Source: Lentisalinibacter sp964427415
GTDB taxonomy: Bacteria; Pseudomonadota; Gammaproteobacteria; Steroidobacterales; Woeseiaceae
Length of the DNA stretch: 36,967 nt
Assembly: GCA_964427415.1 (NCBI GenBank)
Contig: CAYRUH010000034.1
Coordinates: forward strand, 1 to 36,967
Direction of reading: 5' to 3'
Shown here in pieces: positions 8,452-16,166 of the stretch; position 1 is the stretch's first letter, and the number at the start of each line of letters is the position of its first letter. Made by a program: the position numbers and the translations under genes. The notes under the pieces are model-generated. The model was not told the DNA's origin and did not search any database. It saw nothing but the letters and a program-made list of their open reading frames with translations.

Positions 8452-9105
8452 TCAGCCGGCGGCAGCGACCCCGGTCGGGCAGCTCACGCCGGTGCCGCCG
8501 AGGCCGCAATAGCCGCCCGGATTCTTTGCCAGGTACTGCTGGTGATAGTCCTCGGCATAATAGAACGGTCCGGCGTCGGCGATCTCGGTGGTGACGGCGC
8601 CGTAGCCGGCATCTGCCAGCTCCCGGGCATAGGCGTCGCGGGAGGCTTCCGCCGCCGCCTTCTGGCCGGCATCAAAGACGTAGATGGCCGAGCGGTACTG
8701 AGTGCCCACGTCGTTACCCTGGCGCATGCCCTGGGTTGGGTCGTGGGACTCCCAGAACACCCGCAGCAATTCCTCGTAGGTGATCTCGTCGGGGTCGTAG
8801 ACCACCAGCACCGCCTCGGTGTGACCGGTCATGCCGCTGCAGACCTCCCGGTAGTCCGGGTTGCGCGTGCGGCCGCCCGCATAGCCGACGGCCGTGGTGT
8901 AGACACCGGGCTGTTGCCAGAAACGGCGCTCCGCGCCCCAGAAGCAGCCGAGGCCGAACACGGCCTGCTCGCAGCCTTCCGGGAACGGGGGCTTCAGCGG
9001 TGCATCGAGGACGAAGTGGCGCTCGGGTACCGGCATCGACGCGTCGCGGCCGGGCAGCGCCTCGCCCGCGGAGGGCAGGGATGTCTTCTTGTTCAGACCG
9101 AACAT
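8452..9105 (-). CDS. msrA: Peptide-methionine (S)-S-oxide reductase
   Basis: MsrA reduces methionine-S-sulfoxide in proteins. The 217-residue protein has the catalytic GCFWGAE motif (Cys54) and the downstream DPTQGMRQGNDVGTQYRSAIY block. Two C-terminal cysteines (Cys200 and Cys209), in a glycine-rich tail, are suited to act as resolving and recycling cysteines. The first 45 residues form the usual N-terminal extension, with no clear signal peptide, so it is probably cytoplasmic. It precedes an M48 protease gene on the same strand (82 bp gap, M48 upstream), a neighbourhood consistent with protein repair and quality control. Confidence 0.95.
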   Translation of the reverse strand: MFGLNKKTSLPSAGEALPGRDASMPVPERHFVLDAPLKPPFPEGCEQAVFGLGCFWGAERRFWQQPGVYTTAVGYAGGRTRNPDYREVCSGMTGHTEAVLVVYDPDEITYEELLRVFWESHDPTQGMRQGNDVGTQYRSAIYVFDAGQKAAAEASRDAYARELADAGYGAVTTEIADAGPFYYAEDYHQQYLAKNPGGYCGLGGTGVSCPTGVAAAG

Positions 9106-9187
9106 GGCTCTCTCCTGTGACTGCCCGCCGGATATGCGTCCGGCAGCAGCGCGATCAAGGGTCGGGCGGTGACGCTCGGGGCGCGGG

Positions 9188-10798
9188 TCATCGGGTGACC
9201 GCGGCGTCGATGATGCGTACCTGGTATTGGTCCGGCGACGTGAACGGGCCGAGGCCCGTATCCAGCCGCACGCTCTTGCCGGGCTCGAGCACGCCGGAGA
9301 GCCGGCGGCGGGTCTCGGAGACGCTGCCGGAGCCGGTCAGGTAGCGGATGGCAATGACCAGGTCGGTGACGCCGACGCGGGTCGGGTTGTCGATCTGCAG
9401 CAGCAGCCGCCCGTCGTCGCCGAGTCCGCTGCGGCTGCGCAGATACGCCTCCGGGTTCTGGCCCAGATCGAGTCGCATCAGCGCGGCCTGGGCGCGCGCG
9501 CCCACCTCGCCCTGCTCGCCGCCGGCCTTCTGGTAGTACTCAATCGCCCGGCCCCGGTTGCCGGCCCGGCGCTCGATGTCGCCGAGCGCGAGGTAGGCCG
9601 GCGCCGTGGGCAGCAGCTCGAGACTCGCGCTGAGGTCGCGGCGGGCCTCGGCATCATCGCCGAGCCGCCCGGCGGCCAGGCCCCGCTGCAGGTAGTAGTA
9701 GAAGAAGCCGTCGTTGCGCTTCAGCGCCAGGGTGTACTCGCTGCGGGCGCGGTCGTAATCGTCGTTCAGCAGGTAGACGTCGCCCCGGAGCGCGTAGAAA
9801 TGGGCCTCCCCGGGTTCCATGCGGATGGCCTCGCTGGCCTTCTCGAGGGCGACGCCGCGCCGGTCCTCCGCCAGGGCCTTGCGGCCGGCATCATAGGCCT
9901 CGTAGGCCGGCAGCGCCTTGCGCGTCGCCGCGAGCCTCTCGCGGTAGCGTTCGGCCCCGGTCTCCCCGCCGGGAGGCAGGGTGGCTGCCGTCTGTCGGTT
10001 TGCCTCCACCCGGGCGATCGACGGCGGGTGGCTCGCGAACAGCCCGCTCAACCAGTCGCCGCGGCGCTGCTCGTTCAGCCGCACGAAGGTCTCCTGAAGA
10101 TCCACCGCACCCTGCGGGTCGTAGCCGGCGCGGGACATGTAGCGCATGCCGTAGAGGTCAGACTCCAGCTCGGCGCCGCGGCTGTAGCGCTGGTTGATAA
10201 GCTGGGAGGCGATTGCGGCCGATGCGGTGGCCAGCCGGCCGTAATCGCTGTCGCTGCTGGCGACCGCCGTCGCCAGCACCGCGCCCTGCAGCACCATCGC
10301 GCGCTCCATGGCGTCCGCGGAATGGCCCGCGGCGGCATGCACGATCTCATGGCCCAGCACCGCGGCCAGCTCGGCCTCGGACTCGAGTTCGGTTAACAGT
10401 CCCCGGTTGATCGCGATCTTGCCGCCGGGCAGGGCCCAGGCGTTCGGCACCGAGTTGTTCAGCACGTGGAATTCGTAGGGCAGCGGCCGGTCGCTGACTG
10501 CCGCAAGCCGCTGTCCGACTCGCCGGACGTAATCCTCGAGCGCCGGGTCGAGGACGTAGTCGCCGCCCTGGGACTGGCGCATCGGCAGGTAATTCTGCTC
10601 GCCGAGGGCGACTTCCTGCGCCTCGGAGACCAGCCGGATCTCGCGCTCGCCGGTGACCGGATTGACGGCGCATCCGCTCGTGAGCAGCACGAGGGCCGTG
10701 AGCACTGCGAGCGTCACGAGCAGCCGGAACAGTGCGGCCGTGCCGGGTCGGGTCCGGTCGGGGCGGTCGTAGCCTGCGAGGGCAGCAGCTGATCTCAT
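9188..10798 (-). CDS. M48 family metalloprotease lipoprotein with TPR repeats (BepA-like)
   Basis: The 536-residue protein has a lipoprotein signal with lipobox TSGC (Cys43), followed by AVNPVTGERE, a common start of mature M48 lipoproteins. The catalytic motif is HEIVH (His150, Glu151, His154); a downstream RGAELESDLYG segment supplies the third zinc ligand. Residues from about 290 to 460 form several TPR units. This order (M48 domain, then TPR) matches BepA/YfgC, a periplasmic protease-chaperone that clears stalled LptD and BAM substrates at the outer membrane. An extra C-terminal domain (about 460-536) carries segments such as VSETRRRLSGVLEPG. Calling it BepA itself would go too far without an alignment. 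Confidence 0.9.
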   Translation of the reverse strand: MRSAAALAGYDRPDRTRPGTAALFRLLVTLAVLTALVLLTSGCAVNPVTGEREIRLVSEAQEVALGEQNYLPMRQSQGGDYVLDPALEDYVRRVGQRLAAVSDRPLPYEFHVLNNSVPNAWALPGGKIAINRGLLTELESEAELAAVLGHEIVHAAAGHSADAMERAMVLQGAVLATAVASSDSDYGRLATASAAIASQLINQRYSRGAELESDLYGMRYMSRAGYDPQGAVDLQETFVRLNEQRRGDWLSGLFASHPPSIARVEANRQTAATLPPGGETGAERYRERLAATRKALPAYEAYDAGRKALAEDRRGVALEKASEAIRMEPGEAHFYALRGDVYLLNDDYDRARSEYTLALKRNDGFFYYYLQRGLAAGRLGDDAEARRDLSASLELLPTAPAYLALGDIERRAGNRGRAIEYYQKAGGEQGEVGARAQAALMRLDLGQNPEAYLRSRSGLGDDGRLLLQIDNPTRVGVTDLVIAIRYLTGSGSVSETRRRLSGVLEPGKSVRLDTGLGPFTSPDQYQVRIIDAAVTR

Positions 10799-10849
10799 GC
10801 TTTCAGGATAACCGAAGACGCGGGTTGCTCGCCCGGCATCGCCGCATCT

Positions 10850-11680
10850 TCACCGCGCCACCAGCCGCTGGCCGCGGCGGGGGCGTTCGCTGATGCCGGC
10901 GCGGTGGGCGAAGCGCACGGGCAGCGACTGGGTCCGGCCCCATTCCCCCGCCCGATAGACGGCGAAGTGCAGGTGCGGCATGGTCGTGTGGCCGGTATTG
11001 CCCGACAGCCCGATGCGATCGCCGGCCTGCACCCGATCCCCGGCCTCCACCAGGGCGCCGTCGCGACTGAGGTGGTAGTACTCCCCCGTGGTGCCGTCGT
11101 CGTGCAGGATGACGATGTAATTGGCATGCCGGCCGCAGCCTTCCTCCCAGCAGCCGATGTCGTGGGCTTCCTCGACGCGGGCCACGATGCCGCCGCGGGC
11201 TGCGTGCACCGGCGTGCCTTCGGGCATGTCGAAGTCCACGGCATAGCGTTCGAGGCCGGTGTGGCTGAAGCTCGAACCGTAACCCTGCAGCACGGTGAAG
11301 CTCTCGCCGCTGGCGTAGGGCAGACGGTAGAGGTGCGTGTCATCATGCTGTGCACGCAGATCGCCAACGGTCCAGTCGTACCAGTAGCGGTAGTGGTAGC
11401 GGGCGCCGCCTTCCGCCGGCACACGCAGCAATTCGGTGAGATCACCCCCGGCCAGGGTCCTGGTGACGGTGCGGTGCGCCGTGGCCAGGCCGCGGCCGCG
11501 CAGCCGCACCGTGAGCGTCAACGGGAACTCGGTCAGGTTGCGCCCGGACAGCACCACGCCGGACGGGGACTCCTCCACCTCCACGCAGATCCACTCCCCG
11601 TCGCAGTCGCCGGCCGCGGCGGGAGTTGCCGATGCGGCGAGCCCTATTGCCGTGACGGCTGCTCTGAAAACGGTTCTCAT
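10850..11680 (-). CDS. M23 family metallopeptidase (LytM/peptidoglycan endopeptidase-like), secreted
   Basis: The 276-residue protein has a signal peptide (cleavage likely after ATPAAA) and then a beta-rich N-terminal region. The LytM domain starts around residue 128. Zinc-site motifs are visible: His140 in SHTG, an aspartate in AVDFDMPEGTPVHA, and the closing HLHF (His236, His238). These are the M23 ligands and catalytic histidine, so an active peptidoglycan-cutting enzyme is plausible. A cysteine pair (GCWEEGC) in the catalytic loop may form a disulfide, which fits a periplasmic location. The gene is divergent from the amidohydrolase gene and lies 51 bp upstream of the M48 gene on the same strand. 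Confidence 0.9.
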   Translation of the reverse strand: MRTVFRAAVTAIGLAASATPAAAGDCDGEWICVEVEESPSGVVLSGRNLTEFPLTLTVRLRGRGLATAHRTVTRTLAGGDLTELLRVPAEGGARYHYRYWYDWTVGDLRAQHDDTHLYRLPYASGESFTVLQGYGSSFSHTGLERYAVDFDMPEGTPVHAARGGIVARVEEAHDIGCWEEGCGRHANYIVILHDDGTTGEYYHLSRDGALVEAGDRVQAGDRIGLSGNTGHTTMPHLHFAVYRAGEWGRTQSLPVRFAHRAGISERPRRGQRLVAR

Positions 11681-11845
11681 GACTGGCTATAGACCGCATG
11701 TCCGACCCGGGGTTCGCGGGACGGGGCAGCTGCATGATACCTGCGCCGCGGAGTCGGATTCGGCGCCCGACTGCAGTATGCTTGCGGGCTGCCGGTGCGG
11801 CCTGACGCTATCGCCGGCCGGCCGGACAGCCAGTGAGGAGTGACG

Positions 11846-13318
11846 ATGAGCGAACAGACCCCCTACGACCTGTTGATCAGGGACGTGCGCGTGGTGCGCC
11901 CCGGGCGTAGCCGAGTCGACGCCCTGGACGTGGCGATCAGCGACGGCAAGTTCGCCCGCCTGGCTCCCGGCATCGATGCCGCCCACGCCCGCGAGGTCGT
12001 CGACGGCGGCAACCTGCTCGCTTTCCCGGGCGTCGTCGATGCCCACATGCACACCGGCATCTACTCGCCGCTGGACGAAGATGCGGTGACAGAGAGCCGT
12101 GCGGCGGCCATGGGCGGGGTCACCTCGAGCCTGAACTACATGCGCACCGGGCAGTACTACCTGAACAAGAGCGGGCCGTACCGGGAGTTCTTCCCCGAAG
12201 TGCTGGAGCTCTCCGAGGGCCGTTTCCACGTGGACTACGCCTATCATCTCGCACCGATGATGCGCGAGCACATCGAGGAGATCGAGTACCTGGTGGACAC
12301 CCACGGGGTGACCTCGTTCAAGATCTTCATGTTCTACGGCGGCTACGGCCTGCACGGGCGCTCCTCCTCCCAGGCCGATTTCCTGATGATCGGCGAGGAC
12401 GAGAAGTACGATATCGCGCACTTCGAGTTCGTCATGCGGGGCATCCGCCGGGCGATGGAGCGCTATCCGGAGAAGGCCGACCAGATCAGCCTCAGCCTGC
12501 ATTGCGAGACGGCCGAGATCATGGCTGCCTACACGAAGATGGTCGAAACCGAGGGCAAGCTCACCGGCCTGCACGCCTACAATGCATCGCGGCCGCCGCA
12601 CTCGGAGGGGCTCGCGATCTTCATCGCCTCCTACCTCGCCCACGAGACGCAGCTGCCGAACATCAACCTGCTGCACCTGAGCTCGCGCAAGGCGGTGGAG
12701 GCGGCGCTGAAGATGGCCGAGGCCTTCCCCCACATCAGCTTCGGCCGCGAGGTGACCATCGGCCACCTGGTGCTGGACGTGGATTCGCCCTGCGGCAAGT
12801 ACGCCAAGGTGAACCCGCCGATCCGTCCCCGCGAGGATGTCGAGTACCTGTGGGAGCAGCTGCTGGACGGCAATCTCGACTGGGTGGTCAGCGACCACGC
12901 CTGCTGCAAGGAGGAATTCAAGGTGAGCCAGGAGAATCCGGACGATATCTTCCTCGCCAAGTCCGGTTTCGGCGGCACCGAGTACCTGCTGGCCGGGCTG
13001 ATCACCGAGGGCTCGCGGCGCGGCATGTCCTACAACCACATGGCCGAGCTCACCAGTTTCAACCCGGCGCGGCGCTACGGCCTGAACCGCAAGGGCGACA
13101 TCGCCGTGGGCCTGGACGCCGACCTGGTGCTGGTGGATCCGAACGACACCTACACGGTCCACGCTGAGGAATCGGCATCACAGCAGGGCTACTCGCCCTT
13201 CGAGGGCGTGGAGCTGACCGCGCGGGTGAAGAGCACGTATCTGCGCGGCCGGCGCGTGTACCACGAAGGCGAAGTGGTGGGCGAGCCTGGCGGCCGTTTT
13301 CTGAGCCGGCCTTACTGA
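11846..13318 (+). CDS. Dihydropyrimidinase/hydantoinase-type cyclic amidohydrolase
   Basis: The 490-residue protein has every metal-centre element of the cyclic amidohydrolase family: His67-x-His69 in DAHMHT, a carboxylatable Lys159 in SFKIFMF, His219 in SLHCE, His277 in LLHLSS, and Asp350 in SDHACC. It should hydrolyse a cyclic amide such as dihydropyrimidine, hydantoin or allantoin. The particular substrate is not determined: no dihydropyrimidine dehydrogenase, ureidopropionase or allantoate genes are adjacent. I chose ATG 11846, with TGAGGAG five bases upstream; a GTG at 11840 lies inside that ribosome-binding site. The 3' end of the gene runs into a 14-bp tandem repeat that contains its stop codon. 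The next gene downstream is an EamA transporter, a possible functional partner. Confidence 0.9.
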   Translation: MSEQTPYDLLIRDVRVVRPGRSRVDALDVAISDGKFARLAPGIDAAHAREVVDGGNLLAFPGVVDAHMHTGIYSPLDEDAVTESRAAAMGGVTSSLNYMRTGQYYLNKSGPYREFFPEVLELSEGRFHVDYAYHLAPMMREHIEEIEYLVDTHGVTSFKIFMFYGGYGLHGRSSSQADFLMIGEDEKYDIAHFEFVMRGIRRAMERYPEKADQISLSLHCETAEIMAAYTKMVETEGKLTGLHAYNASRPPHSEGLAIFIASYLAHETQLPNINLLHLSSRKAVEAALKMAEAFPHISFGREVTIGHLVLDVDSPCGKYAKVNPPIRPREDVEYLWEQLLDGNLDWVVSDHACCKEEFKVSQENPDDIFLAKSGFGGTEYLLAGLITEGSRRGMSYNHMAELTSFNPARRYGLNRKGDIAVGLDADLVLVDPNDTYTVHAEESASQQGYSPFEGVELTARVKSTYLRGRRVYHEGEVVGEPGGRFLSRPY

Positions 13319-13370
13319 GCCGGTCTTACTGAGCCGGTCTTACCGAGTCGGTCTTGCTGAGCCGGGCTTT
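13301..13370. repeat. Five tandem 14-bp units overlapping a gene end
   Basis: Five consecutive 14-bp units with consensus CTGAGCCGGTCTTA start at 13301, 13315, 13329, 13343 and 13357. Units 2 and 3 are identical; units 1, 4 and 5 have one to four changes. The amidohydrolase stop codon is the TGA in unit 2. Because 14 is not a multiple of three, each added unit shifts the reading frame, and copies beyond the stop are untranslated. Confidence 0.85.
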
Positions 13371-13430
13371 CAGAGCGCCGCCGAACCACTGCCAGAGCCC
13401 TGTCACTGCCGTCACCATCGTGCCCTCGTC

Positions 13431-14354
13431 GTGCTCCCGATAGGCAGACCCGGGCCGCTGCACTGGGCGGGCCTCGCGGGGCTCGTGGCCATGTGGGGTT
13501 CGTCCTATCTGGCCATGGAGATCGCGCTGACCGCATTCAGCCCGCTCGCGATCACCACCGGGCGCATCGTGCTGGCCGCCGCCACGCTGTGGACTGCGAT
13601 GCGGCTCGCCGGGCTGCGGCTGCCGACCGACCGGGGCTCGTGGGCCTTCTTCGTCCTGCTGTCGGCGATCGGCAACTGCCTGCCGTTCTTCCTGATCAGC
13701 TGGGGGCAGCAGAGCGTGCCGTCCGGGCTTGCCGGTATCGCCATGGCCGTGACGCCGCTGGCCGTCATCCTGCTCGCCCACTTCCTGCTGCCCGACGAGC
13801 CGTTGACGCCCGGCCGCATCGCCGGATTTCTGGCCGGCTTCGCCGGCGTCGCATTGCTGGCGGGCCCGGAGTTTCTGCCGGGCGGGCGTGGCGGCGACGG
13901 CACGCTGCCCGGACTGCTGGCGGTGCTGGGCGGCGCCCTGTGCTATGCCAGCACCGCCGTCATCACGCGGCTGGGGCCGTCCCATCACCCGCTGGTGATG
14001 TCCACGGCAGTGACCATCGCCGGCAGCCTCATCCTGCTGCCGCTGTACTTCGCGATGGACGGCGGCGTGCTGCAGGATTTTGCGCTGCCGCCGGGCCCGC
14101 TGGCCGCCGTGGCGGCGCTGGGCATGCTGTCCACGGGCTTCGCCGCGGTGATCTTCTTCTTCCTGGTCACCCAGGCGGGGGCGGGATTCATGACGATGCA
14201 GAGTTTCCTGGTGCCGCCCTGGGCAGTGATCACGGGCGCGCTGGTGCTGGATGAGCGGCTGCAGCCGGGCGCCTATGCCGCCATGATCCTGATTTTGGCC
14301 GGACTCGGCATCGCCCGGCGCTTCGACCGCGCGGCGCCTCAGACCGGCGGGTAG
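13431..14354 (+). CDS. EamA/DMT family transporter
   Basis: The 307-residue protein is nearly all hydrophobic, with about ten transmembrane helices in two EamA repeats. The first repeat opens with LAGLVAMWGSSYLAMEIAL; the second begins around LAVLGGALCYASTAVITRL. These are typical of the drug/metabolite transporter superfamily, whose members move amino acids, nucleobases or other small metabolites across the inner membrane. The start used is GTG at 13431. No clear Shine-Dalgarno is visible, so a start slightly downstream is possible. It follows the amidohydrolase after 112 bp containing the tandem repeat; co-transcription is possible but not shown. Confidence 0.88.
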   Translation: MLPIGRPGPLHWAGLAGLVAMWGSSYLAMEIALTAFSPLAITTGRIVLAAATLWTAMRLAGLRLPTDRGSWAFFVLLSAIGNCLPFFLISWGQQSVPSGLAGIAMAVTPLAVILLAHFLLPDEPLTPGRIAGFLAGFAGVALLAGPEFLPGGRGGDGTLPGLLAVLGGALCYASTAVITRLGPSHHPLVMSTAVTIAGSLILLPLYFAMDGGVLQDFALPPGPLAAVAALGMLSTGFAAVIFFFLVTQAGAGFMTMQSFLVPPWAVITGALVLDERLQPGAYAAMILILAGLGIARRFDRAAPQTGG

Positions 14355-14371
14355 GGGCCCGTTAACCGGCC

Positions 14372-14433
14372 CTAGTGTCCCGTGCGGGTAATTCGTCGCA
14401 GAAGGTCAACGAATTACCCGCACGGGACACTAG
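14372..14433. repeat. Perfect 25-bp inverted repeat with 12-nt loop
   Basis: The left arm (14372-14396, beginning CTAGTGTCCCGTGCGGG) and right arm (14409-14433) are exact reverse complements, separated by 12 nt. The palindrome sits between the convergent EamA and TPR/TonB genes, and the right arm supplies the last codon bases and TAG stop of the latter. There is no T-tract on either side. A perfect stem of this length is much longer than a normal terminator. It looks like a mobile-element remnant or MITE-like palindrome, but it could also act as a bidirectional transcription block. Confidence 0.8.
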
Positions 14434-15992
14434 TCCATCGGCGCCGATTCGGCGGCGTTGGCGGCGGGCTCCACCTCGGCGGCCTCGGCAGCGGGCTCGG
14501 CCTCCGCAGGCTGCTCGCGCTCTTCCATGGCGGCCGCAATCTCTTCCGGCAGCCGCTCGGCGATATAGGAATAGCGGTGGCGCAACGTCTGGCCCGGTGT
14601 CGAGACCGGCTGACCGTCCACGTAGCGGGGCCGGTAGACCAGCCGTCGCACCGCCCGCTTGACCTCGGCATCCATGAGGCCGGGCGGCTCGGATTCGATC
14701 ACGTCGATGTCTTCCGTGCGGCCGCGGGTGTTGACGGTGTAATCCGCCACGACGACGCCCTGGTCGAATTCCCGGTCGCGGTAAACCGGGTTGACCAACG
14801 GGTTGGTTTCCTCGTCGACGTAGGCCGGCGCGCGGGCGGAACGGATCATCACCGGCCGATCGAAGCGCCGGTCGCGTATGGCCGCCAGACTGTCGTTACC
14901 GCTCAGCAGTTCCCAGGCGCGCCGGTACGAACGCCGCGCCTTCTGGGCCTCGCCGCGCAGGGTATGGTAGTTGCCGGTGTCGATCAGGCGGTCGGCAACC
15001 AGCGCTGGCGTGCTCTCGGGGTGGTTCTCCGCGATCTCCAGCGCCCGTCGCAGCGCCCATTCGCCCCGGTTGGTGACTGCCTGCTCGACGTCGTAGAGAT
15101 AGGTACGGGCGAGGCCATTCAGGGGCTCGATCAGGCGCAGGTCGTCCTCGCCGTGCTCGGCCTCGATGACGTCAATGGCCTGGTTCCACGCGTCGCGCTC
15201 CTGGCCGAACAGGCCAAGACGGTGCAGCCAGCGGGCCCGGCGCTGCAGCGCGGGCAGAATCTCCGCGCTGTCCGCGCCAAAGCGGCGGGCATAGAGCTGA
15301 TAGGAGAGATCCTGGATTTCGCTGGCCTCCTCCAGGTCCTGCAGTCGCACGAAGGATTCCGCCAGCGCGTCCAGGAGGTCCACCTGGTCCAGGTTCTGGG
15401 GACCCGAATTCACGTGGGTGAGGTGCACCGCACGGTCGTAGACGAGGATCGCCTCGTCCGGACGGCCGGCGTCTAGATAGGCATTACCCAGGCCGCGCAG
15501 CGGGTTGACGAGGTGCTTGCTCAGACGGCTCTCCACCCGCTCGACGATGTCGATGGCTGCCGCATAGTTCTGCACTGCGGCCTCGTACTCGCCGTTCTTC
15601 TGCTGGGCGATGGCGAGATTGGTCAGCGCACGGGCCGTCTGCAGGTTATCCCGGCCGTTCGCCTCGATGGAGAGTACGACCACCCGCTTGCCGGCCTCGA
15701 TGGCGCTGGCATAACGTCCGCTGTCGTACAGCCGCCGATAGGTCCGGAAGGCGCGGTCCAGTTCGCCGTTCGGGCCTGCCGCCTCGTCTTCCGGTTCGGC
15801 CGCGGTGATGGGCAGGCTCTCTGCGTCCCCGGCCTCCGGCATCGCGTCGGCTGCATCGTCGGCGGCGGCAGGCATGGCCATTGCCATAATCATTGCCGCC
15901 AGCATGGCCGGCAGCAGTGTCGGCAGGACCGTTGCCGCGAGCGGCGGCGAAGTCGTGTCAGGTCGGCGGCTTTCTCTCATGGCGGGTGTCAT
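14430..15992 (-). CDS. Secreted TPR protein with C-terminal TonB-like domain
   Basis: The 520-residue protein has an N-terminal signal region ending near AMPAAADDA and a long TPR-type helical section (about 75-370). A TonB C-terminal-like domain follows around residues 400-475 (segments VVVADYTVNTRGRTEDIDVIES and VKRAVRRLVYRPRYVDGQPV), and the protein ends in an Ala/Glu/Pro-rich tail. TonB C-terminal domains contact TonB boxes or peptidoglycan. Here the domain follows TPRs rather than a Pro-rich periplasm-spanning linker, so this is not a standard TonB. The start could be ATG 15992 or 15980; neither has a strong ribosome-binding site. The stop lies inside the inverted repeat at 14372-14433. 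A scaffold or envelope sensor role is conjecture. Confidence 0.8.
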   Translation of the reverse strand: MTPAMRESRRPDTTSPPLAATVLPTLLPAMLAAMIMAMAMPAAADDAADAMPEAGDAESLPITAAEPEDEAAGPNGELDRAFRTYRRLYDSGRYASAIEAGKRVVVLSIEANGRDNLQTARALTNLAIAQQKNGEYEAAVQNYAAAIDIVERVESRLSKHLVNPLRGLGNAYLDAGRPDEAILVYDRAVHLTHVNSGPQNLDQVDLLDALAESFVRLQDLEEASEIQDLSYQLYARRFGADSAEILPALQRRARWLHRLGLFGQERDAWNQAIDVIEAEHGEDDLRLIEPLNGLARTYLYDVEQAVTNRGEWALRRALEIAENHPESTPALVADRLIDTGNYHTLRGEAQKARRSYRRAWELLSGNDSLAAIRDRRFDRPVMIRSARAPAYVDEETNPLVNPVYRDREFDQGVVVADYTVNTRGRTEDIDVIESEPPGLMDAEVKRAVRRLVYRPRYVDGQPVSTPGQTLRHRYSYIAERLPEEIAAAMEEREQPAEAEPAAEAAEVEPAANAAESAPMD

Positions 15993-16166
15993 AGCACTGG
16001 ATTATGGACGCAGCGGCGTCCCGGTCAAAGCTCTGTAGACCGGTAAAGGCGGCGACAGTTCGGCGCGGCATGATGACGGCTGAGAGACGGCCGCGTGACG
16101 GTCGAACCCCCCGCGGCCCCGCATTGCGTTTACAGTGCCGGAACCCAAGCAACCGGAGAGAGTACC

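Noticed and set aside
11687..13162. 491-codon minus-strand frame opposite the amidohydrolase
   Set aside because: Shadow frame; the plus strand has the full amidohydrolase metal site.
13301..13370. CRISPR array
   Set aside because: The 14-bp units are contiguous with no spacers; it is a simple tandem repeat.
14372..14433. Inverted repeat as an ordinary intrinsic terminator
   Set aside because: No T-tract on either side and a perfect 25-bp stem, much longer than usual.
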